This document shows positions 41,593-46,521 of a stretch of 46,521 nt of DNA, piece by piece. Source of the stretch: CAZSMC01 sp964607755. Lineage in GTDB: Bacteria > Zhuqueibacterota > Zhuqueibacteria > Residuimicrobiales > Krinioviventaceae. Location: NCBI GenBank assembly GCA_964607755.1, contig CAZSMC010000032.1:1-46521 (forward strand), in the 5' to 3' direction. The translations under genes and the position numbers were made by a program. The notes below the pieces were generated by a model. That model saw only the letters and a program-made list of their open reading frames with translations, did no database searches and had not been told where the DNA came from. The stretch's first letter is position 1, and every line of letters starts with the position of its first letter.

Positions 41593-42957
41593 ATGGAGAA
41601 AGTAAAAAAAATCCTGATTGCGGATGACGAGGAATTCATTCTTGCCATGCTGCAGGAGCTGTTAGCGTCCAGGAAAGATGTGTCTGTTCTGGCAACTACC
41701 GACAGCGAAGAAGCTCTGGACATTTTCCTCAAGGAAAAACCCAGCATTGTTTTTCTCGATTACAAAATGCCAAAATTAACAGGCATCCAGCTCATGGAGA
41801 AAATGCTCGAGCACCGGCCCGACATTTCAGTTGTCATTTTTACCGGCGCAGGTTCTGTTAACAACGCTGTAGAAGCGATGAAAAAAGGCGCTTATGACTA
41901 TGTTACCAAACCCATGGACATGGCGAAAATATCGCTGCTGATTGACAGGATTTTGCAGTCCCAGAAGATTATGGAAGAGAAAAAGCTTTTGGAAGAAAAG
42001 CTTGATCAGTTGTTTGGGTTCAAGAACTTTATCGGCAGCAGCGCAAAAATCAAGCATGTTTATGAGCAGATAAAATATGTGGCACCGTCTAACTCAACTG
42101 TGATGATTACCGGCGAAAGCGGCACTGGCAAGGAGCTGGTGGCTAACGCCTTGCATTACTCGAGTTCGAGAAAAGGAAAACCGTTTGTCAAGGTGAATTG
42201 CGCGGCGCTGTCGGAAAATATCATCGAAAGCGAATTGTTTGGTCACGAAAAAGGTTCGTTCACCTCAGCCATGGCGCGGCGTATCGGCAGGTTTGAACTG
42301 GCGGACGGCGGCACCTTGTTTTTAGATGAAATCGGAGATATCCCGTTATCAACTCAGATTAAACTCTTGCGCGTGCTGGAACAAAAAGAGTTCGAGCGTG
42401 TCGGCGGCAACGAAACCATCAAAGTCGATGTCCGGGTTCTTGCTGCTACCAACCGGAATATGGAGAGCATGGTGCAGCACGGACACTTCCGCGAAGACTT
42501 GTTTTTCCGGCTCAATGTGATCAATATTCACATGGCGCCGTTGCGTGAGCGAAAAGGCGATATTGCTTTGTTGGCTAATCATTTCCTTGACAAATATTCC
42601 TCGCAAATGAACAAGCGGATCAGCCGCATTTCAAAGTCGGCGCTTAAACTTTTAGATTCGTATGCATGGCCTGGAAATGTTCGCGAGCTGGAAAACGCTA
42701 TTGAGCGCGCTGTGGTATACTGCAAAGGAAATATTTTAACTGAAGAATATTTGCCTTCTAATATAAGAATAGATGATTCGGAAAATGTGGTGACAATTAA
42801 TTTGCCGTCCTATTCCCTGGCCGAAGCTGAAAAACGTCTCATTACCATGGTGCTCAATCTCTCCAACGGCAATATGAAATACGCTGCTGAACTGCTGGGG
42901 ATCAGCCGGGGGACGTTGTATAGTAAATGTGAGAGGTATCAAATTGCGAAAAAATGA
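41593..42957 (+). CDS. sigma-54-dependent response regulator (NtrC/AtoC family)
   Basis: The 454-residue protein has a receiver (residues 5-120, phospho-acceptor Asp56 in VFLDYKMP, Lys in VTKPMD). The AAA+ domain follows, about 145-385 (Walker A GESGTGKE near 174, 'ESELFGHEKGSFTSA', Walker B 'GGTLFLDEIGDI', 'FREDLFFRLNVINI', 'YAWPGNVRELENAIERAVV'). A Fis-type helix-turn-helix is at about 410-452 (MKYAAELLGISRGTLYSKCERY). The sigma-54 contact loop reads GSFTSA (residues 221-226) instead of GAFTGA. No cognate histidine kinase lies in the window. GAGGGG precedes the start. Confidence 0.95.
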   Translation: MEKVKKILIADDEEFILAMLQELLASRKDVSVLATTDSEEALDIFLKEKPSIVFLDYKMPKLTGIQLMEKMLEHRPDISVVIFTGAGSVNNAVEAMKKGAYDYVTKPMDMAKISLLIDRILQSQKIMEEKKLLEEKLDQLFGFKNFIGSSAKIKHVYEQIKYVAPSNSTVMITGESGTGKELVANALHYSSSRKGKPFVKVNCAALSENIIESELFGHEKGSFTSAMARRIGRFELADGGTLFLDEIGDIPLSTQIKLLRVLEQKEFERVGGNETIKVDVRVLAATNRNMESMVQHGHFREDLFFRLNVINIHMAPLRERKGDIALLANHFLDKYSSQMNKRISRISKSALKLLDSYAWPGNVRELENAIERAVVYCKGNILTEEYLPSNIRIDDSENVVTINLPSYSLAEAEKRLITMVLNLSNGNMKYAAELLGISRGTLYSKCERYQIAKK

Positions 42958-43026
42958 GCGTCAAAAATTAATAATGCCAGCTATGAAATGTTATATTTTT
43001 TTCTTTGCTGAACCCGAGGGGAAGTC

Positions 43027-44208
43027 ATGAAATTCTATGAACACCAGGCTAAAGAGATGATCGCCAGGTTCGAGGTGCCTGTTCCGCCAGGGCAAGTTGC
43101 TTTTACATCCGCAGAAGCAGTCCAGGCGTTTCATGATTTGGCAAACAATGAGGTCGTGTTAAAAGCTCAGGTTTATGCTGGCGGCCGGGGCAAAGCCGGC
43201 GGCATAAAACGGGCATCCTCTGCTGAACAGGTTCGTTCTGTTTCAGAATCCATGCTGGGCATGAACCTGGTCACCGCCCAAACCGGAGCCAGGGGTGTCA
43301 ATGTCAAACGGCTGTTAATCGAGCCTGCGGTTTCAATTGAACGTGAACTTTATGCCGGAATCGTGCTGGACCGTTCACGCCAACAACTTGTGTTCATGAC
43401 CAGCCAGGAAGGGGGCATCGAGATTGAACGTGTTGCTAAAGAATCCCCGGAAAAGATTCAAAAGGAATTTATCGACCCGGCAATGGGATTACAAATATTT
43501 CAGGCTCGGCGAATGGCTTTTGCCCTTGGACTAGAAGGTAACGCCAACAAACAAGCCATTCGGTGTTTCCTCAATCTGTACAAAGCTTTTATTCATTTTG
43601 ATTGTTCCCTGTTGGAAATTAATCCGCTTGTCATAACGGATGAGCAAAATGTGCTGGCATTGGATCTCAAAATGAACATCGATGATAACGCGCTCTATCG
43701 CCAAAAAGACGCTGTGGAGATGCATGTTGAAGAAGAATCTGATCCTCTGGAGAAAGAAGCGGCTTCTTTTCACCTTAGTTATATTAAATTGAATGGTTCG
43801 GTAGGGTGCATGGTGAACGGTGCTGGACTGGCCATGGCAACAATGGACCTCGTCAAAACCGCCGGTGCACAACCGGCAAATTTCCTCGATGTCGGCGGCA
43901 CAGCATCGGCAGAAACAATTGCCAACGGGTTCCGGATTATTCTTGCAGATAAAAACGTCAAAACCATTTTGGTGAATATTTTCGGGGGTATCGTCCGGTG
44001 CGACCGCGTAGCCCATGGCATTGTAGACGCGGCGAATAAAGTCAATTTAAATGTGCCGGTTGTAGTCAGGCTTGCAGGAACGAACGCTGAGCGAGCGTTT
44101 GAAATTCTAAAAAAATCCAATGTAGACATTATTATTGCTCCCACGCTGAATCAAGCTGCAAACGAAATTCTCAACGCTCTTTATCAATTCCAGGAGAACA
44201 GACAGTGA
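43027..44208 (+). CDS. sucC: succinyl-CoA synthetase beta subunit
   Basis: The 393-residue protein starts 'MKFYEHQAKEMIARFEVPVPPG'. It has the ATP-grasp part ('VVLKAQVYAGGRGKAGGIKRASS', 'LEINPLVIT', 'ALDLKMNIDDNALYR') and the C-terminal ligase part ('GSVGCMVNGAGLAMATMDLV', 'PANFLDVGG', 'ILVNIFGGIVRCDRVA', 'VVVRLAGTNAERAFEIL'). With SucD it interconverts succinyl-CoA and succinate with nucleotide phosphorylation in the TCA cycle. A GAGGGG site precedes the ATG. The stop overlaps the sucD GTG start. Confidence 0.98.
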   Translation: MKFYEHQAKEMIARFEVPVPPGQVAFTSAEAVQAFHDLANNEVVLKAQVYAGGRGKAGGIKRASSAEQVRSVSESMLGMNLVTAQTGARGVNVKRLLIEPAVSIERELYAGIVLDRSRQQLVFMTSQEGGIEIERVAKESPEKIQKEFIDPAMGLQIFQARRMAFALGLEGNANKQAIRCFLNLYKAFIHFDCSLLEINPLVITDEQNVLALDLKMNIDDNALYRQKDAVEMHVEEESDPLEKEAASFHLSYIKLNGSVGCMVNGAGLAMATMDLVKTAGAQPANFLDVGGTASAETIANGFRIILADKNVKTILVNIFGGIVRCDRVAHGIVDAANKVNLNVPVVVRLAGTNAERAFEILKKSNVDIIIAPTLNQAANEILNALYQFQENRQ

Positions 44209-45080
44209 GTATTTTGATTGACCGCACAACCCGGGTGGTGGTTCAGGGTATCACCGGTCAGGAAGGCTCCTTTCACACCCGCCAAATGCTCGGGTACGGC
44301 ACATCGATTGTCGCAGGTGTCACACCAGGAAAAGGCGGACAATTTTTCGATGAGCAGATACCAGTTTGCGACACAGTTTCCGATGCGGTGCAACATTACC
44401 GTGCCAATGCCTCGGTTATTTTTGTCCCGGCTCCCTTTGCGCCGGATGCCATTATGGAAGCTGCTGATGCCGGTATTGAAATCGTGGTCTGCATTACCGA
44501 AGGTATCCCGGTGCTCGATATGCTACGTGTTATGGATTATGTGAATAGCCGGGGTGCCCGGCTCATCGGCCCAAATTGTCCGGGCATAATTACACCGGGA
44601 GAATGCAAGCTCGGCATAATGCCTGGTTTTATTCACGAGAAAGGAGTAATTGGAGTCATCTCGCGCAGTGGTACGCTGACTTATGAAGCTGTTCACCAGC
44701 TCACTCAGTTGGGCATCGGACAGAGTACATGCATCGGTATAGGCGGAGACCCTGTGATTGGAACATCTTTTTTAGACGCTTTGATTCTTTTTAACAAAGA
44801 TGAAAACACCAGAGCTGTCGTCTTGATCGGAGAAATTGGCGGTCAGGCTGAAGAGCAGGCAGCGAACTATATCAAAAATCACATGCAAAAGCCGGTCATC
44901 GCGTTTATTGCCGGACAAACCGCTCCACCTGGCCGGCGCATGGGACACGCAGGTGCCATTATTGCCGGAGGAACAGGTACAGCCAAAGAAAAAATGGCTG
45001 CACTCTCCAATGCTGGCGCGCATATCTGCGAAAATACAGCACTCATTGGCGAAACCGTACGAACGGTTTTGAACAAATAA
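44205..45080 (+). CDS. sucD: succinyl-CoA synthetase alpha subunit
   Basis: The start is GTG 44205, overlapping the sucC stop as GTGA, with AGGAG upstream. The 291-residue protein has the CoA-binding fold ('VVVQGITGQEGSFHTRQMLGYGT', 'VAGVTPGKGG'), 'CITEGIPVLDMLRV', 'LIGPNCPGIITPGECKLGIMP' and the phospho-His248 loop 'RRMGHAGAIIAGGTGTA'. It pairs with SucC in the TCA cycle. Confidence 0.98.
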   Translation: MSILIDRTTRVVVQGITGQEGSFHTRQMLGYGTSIVAGVTPGKGGQFFDEQIPVCDTVSDAVQHYRANASVIFVPAPFAPDAIMEAADAGIEIVVCITEGIPVLDMLRVMDYVNSRGARLIGPNCPGIITPGECKLGIMPGFIHEKGVIGVISRSGTLTYEAVHQLTQLGIGQSTCIGIGGDPVIGTSFLDALILFNKDENTRAVVLIGEIGGQAEEQAANYIKNHMQKPVIAFIAGQTAPPGRRMGHAGAIIAGGTGTAKEKMAALSNAGAHICENTALIGETVRTVLNK

Positions 45081-45096
45081 TTCAACGAGTATCTCT

Positions 45097-45723
45097 ATGC
45101 TTCAGAAAAGATCGCTGCAGAAAATGCTGAATCTTGTCCAGCCTCAAAATCAGGTTAGTGCAGACGAATTGTACGATTTACAGAAACAATTTGGTTTGTA
45201 CCCTTGTTATATTTATGACATTTGTTTTCACCAGGAACATTTCGAATATTGGAAAGATACTATTGAAAAAAAGAAACGGCGCGGCGAAGTGGCACTTGTT
45301 ATTCGAAATCAATCGAATCAAATTCTCTTGCACACAAAATCCTATTATCCGGACAATACTTACCGGTTGTTGACCGGCGGTATTGATCAAAATGAAGCGG
45401 TGTTGATGGCATTCCAACGCGAGATTTTTGAGGAAACCGGATTCACGGCCACGGCTGAAAAATTGATAGCAGTGCTGTTATATAAATTTTCTTTTCAGAA
45501 TCAGGTCCTCACCTTTCCGTCATTTATTTTCGAGATCGAACCGGACAACCCGGAACCGCACTCTCAGGATGAGAAGGAACAAATCACAGATTTCAAGTGG
45601 GTACTCTATTCTAATCTCGACAAAGTAGCCGCGCATCTCAGGGCTCTCGAAAAAGGATGGCGTGATTGGGGGCACATGAGGGCTATTGTTCATGATATCG
45701 TTTATCAATGGTATCTGAACTGA
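45097..45723 (+). CDS. Nudix hydrolase
   Basis: The 208-residue protein contains a complete Nudix box, GGIDQNEAVLMAFQREIFEETGF, near residues 91-113 (described here by its key residues G-x5-E-x7-R-E-x2-E-E-x-G). An N-terminal 60-residue extension is not recognised. It hydrolyses a nucleoside diphosphate linked to another group; the substrate cannot be told. It starts 16 bases after sucD and is probably co-transcribed with it. Confidence 0.9.
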   Translation: MLQKRSLQKMLNLVQPQNQVSADELYDLQKQFGLYPCYIYDICFHQEHFEYWKDTIEKKKRRGEVALVIRNQSNQILLHTKSYYPDNTYRLLTGGIDQNEAVLMAFQREIFEETGFTATAEKLIAVLLYKFSFQNQVLTFPSFIFEIEPDNPEPHSQDEKEQITDFKWVLYSNLDKVAAHLRALEKGWRDWGHMRAIVHDIVYQWYLN

Positions 45724-45792
45724 CGTTTCCCGGGTAAACAGTACAACCTGGAAAGCGTCAAATTTTTGAAACAATTCTTTCGGAGGAATAAA

Positions 45793-46344
45793 ATGAAAAC
45801 ATATAATCGATTTTTCATCTATTTATTTGTTGTTTTATTCATGGGGTTGATTGTCTACTGCGCTGGCGGGCGCATTACGGTCGATCAGTCGTATGAGCAA
45901 CTTCGTCCTGTCAAACCGCTCGAACTCCCTGAGCAGGTGAATGTTAATCTCGTTGTCATTCTTGATAATGTGGCTAACGAAACAGACAGTTACAAAAACT
46001 ATGTCGAATTATTCATAAATGACAAAAAAGTCGAGCCCAACTGGCTGGTCACCAATGTACAGGACAAATATGTCTACCGTCTACGGGTCCGGCCCGGTTA
46101 TTATGATGTGCGGGCAAAATATATTGCCTATGTCGGATGGGGTGAGGAAGATTATGAGATAAAATCCCGCGATCTGGTGCGTGTGCAGCACGATAAAAAA
46201 ATGGTCGTTGAATGTTCCATCACCAAACATCCGAATGGAACGCCGGTCAATACGCCGCTTTATTTTGAAACGCGCACAGAAGAGTTTTCCAAAGACAATG
46301 CAATGCCAACAAAAGCGATGCCGCCCCGCCGGCGAAGACGCTAA
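45793..46344 (+). CDS. small exported protein, possible lipoprotein, with basic C-terminal tail
   Basis: GGAGG before ATG 45793 sets the start; a TTG at 45766 is unsupported. The 183-residue protein has a hydrophobic signal (residues 6-22) and Cys23 in the context IVYCAGG, an atypical lipobox. The body is beta-rich ('VNVNLVVILDNVANETDSYKNYVELFINDKKV', 'RLRVRPGYYDVRAKYIAYVGW', 'EDYEIKSRD') and suggests an Ig-like or carboxypeptidase-regulatory-like domain. The tail ends PPRRRRR. I do not recognise the family. Confidence 0.75.
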   Translation: MKTYNRFFIYLFVVLFMGLIVYCAGGRITVDQSYEQLRPVKPLELPEQVNVNLVVILDNVANETDSYKNYVELFINDKKVEPNWLVTNVQDKYVYRLRVRPGYYDVRAKYIAYVGWGEEDYEIKSRDLVRVQHDKKMVVECSITKHPNGTPVNTPLYFETRTEEFSKDNAMPTKAMPPRRRRR

Positions 46345-46521
46345 TTTTTGGTGAAAAAAAGAATATTGCAAAGGCTCACTGAAAATATTGTAACGGGCTT
46401 TTGATTATGGAACTTTATGCGATACATAAACGTTAGTTTGAGTATTATAGATTTTTATCTTTTATTCTAGGTTAAAAAATAGACTACTTTTGAATTCGGG
46501 TTTATATTTTAGATATATTTT

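Noticed and set aside
1..46521. CRISPR arrays, insertion sequences, phage or integrase genes
   Set aside because: None seen: no regularly spaced direct repeats, transposase motifs or integrase signatures in any frame.

Overview
The window reads as part of a bacterial metagenome-assembled genome from the FCB superphylum, probably close to Calditrichota or the KSB1 lineage. That placement is an inference. It rests on a PorX-type response regulator with a PglZ domain, a secreted protein ending in a 'QNYPNPFN...' FlgD-like/type IX sorting domain, an exported FG-GAP/ASPIC protein, and ordinary Shine-Dalgarno sites. A 100-base N run at 22728-22827 marks a scaffold join inside tRNA-type repeats.

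Region 1 (about 1-18000, + strand) is accessory and AT-rich. It looks like a glycan-scavenging locus. In order it holds a beta-propeller glycosidase-like lipoprotein, an exported nitrilase-family amidohydrolase, a two-domain protein ending in a formylglycine-generating-enzyme-like module, an FG-GAP/ASPIC protein, a DUF5060/DUF4038-type glycosidase lipoprotein, a large TIM-barrel glycosidase candidate, and a 1186-residue CBM9-like/CBM9-like/coiled-coil/YCF48-propeller/PIG-L fusion. Next come a sodium:solute symporter with a small membrane companion, a NagB-fold sugar isomerase/deaminase homologue with altered active-site positions, a GntR/FCD repressor and an Asp/Glu-racemase-fold enzyme. No SusC/SusD pair is present, so uptake of the released monomer probably relies on the symporter. 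Substrate identity is unknown; the PIG-L and NagB modules hint at an amino sugar.

Region 2 (18000-23040) holds a secreted FN3/sorting-domain protein whose signal peptide is split by an in-frame TAA, a convergent GC-richer beta-helix protein (GH141/GH120-like), a strong palindrome between the two, the scaffold gap, tRNA-Pro(TGG) and a degenerate tRNA copy.

Region 3 (23200-38750, - strand) is a long housekeeping run. In transcription order it is porX, tsaE, tsaB, rimI, accD, surE, guaA, glmS, a TPR/periplasmic-binding lipoprotein-activator-like protein, uppP, holA, an ECF sigma factor, its zinc-type anti-sigma factor, an HtrA-like protein with all three catalytic residues replaced, a small zinc-ribbon protein and rdgB. 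Many of these overlap or nearly touch.

Region 4 (39000-46521, + strand) starts with the most striking gene of the window, a full-length eukaryote/Thaumarchaeota-type DNA topoisomerase IB with all five catalytic residues. It continues with a truncated AIM24-family fragment, a sigma-54-dependent response regulator, sucC-sucD, a Nudix hydrolase and a small exported protein.
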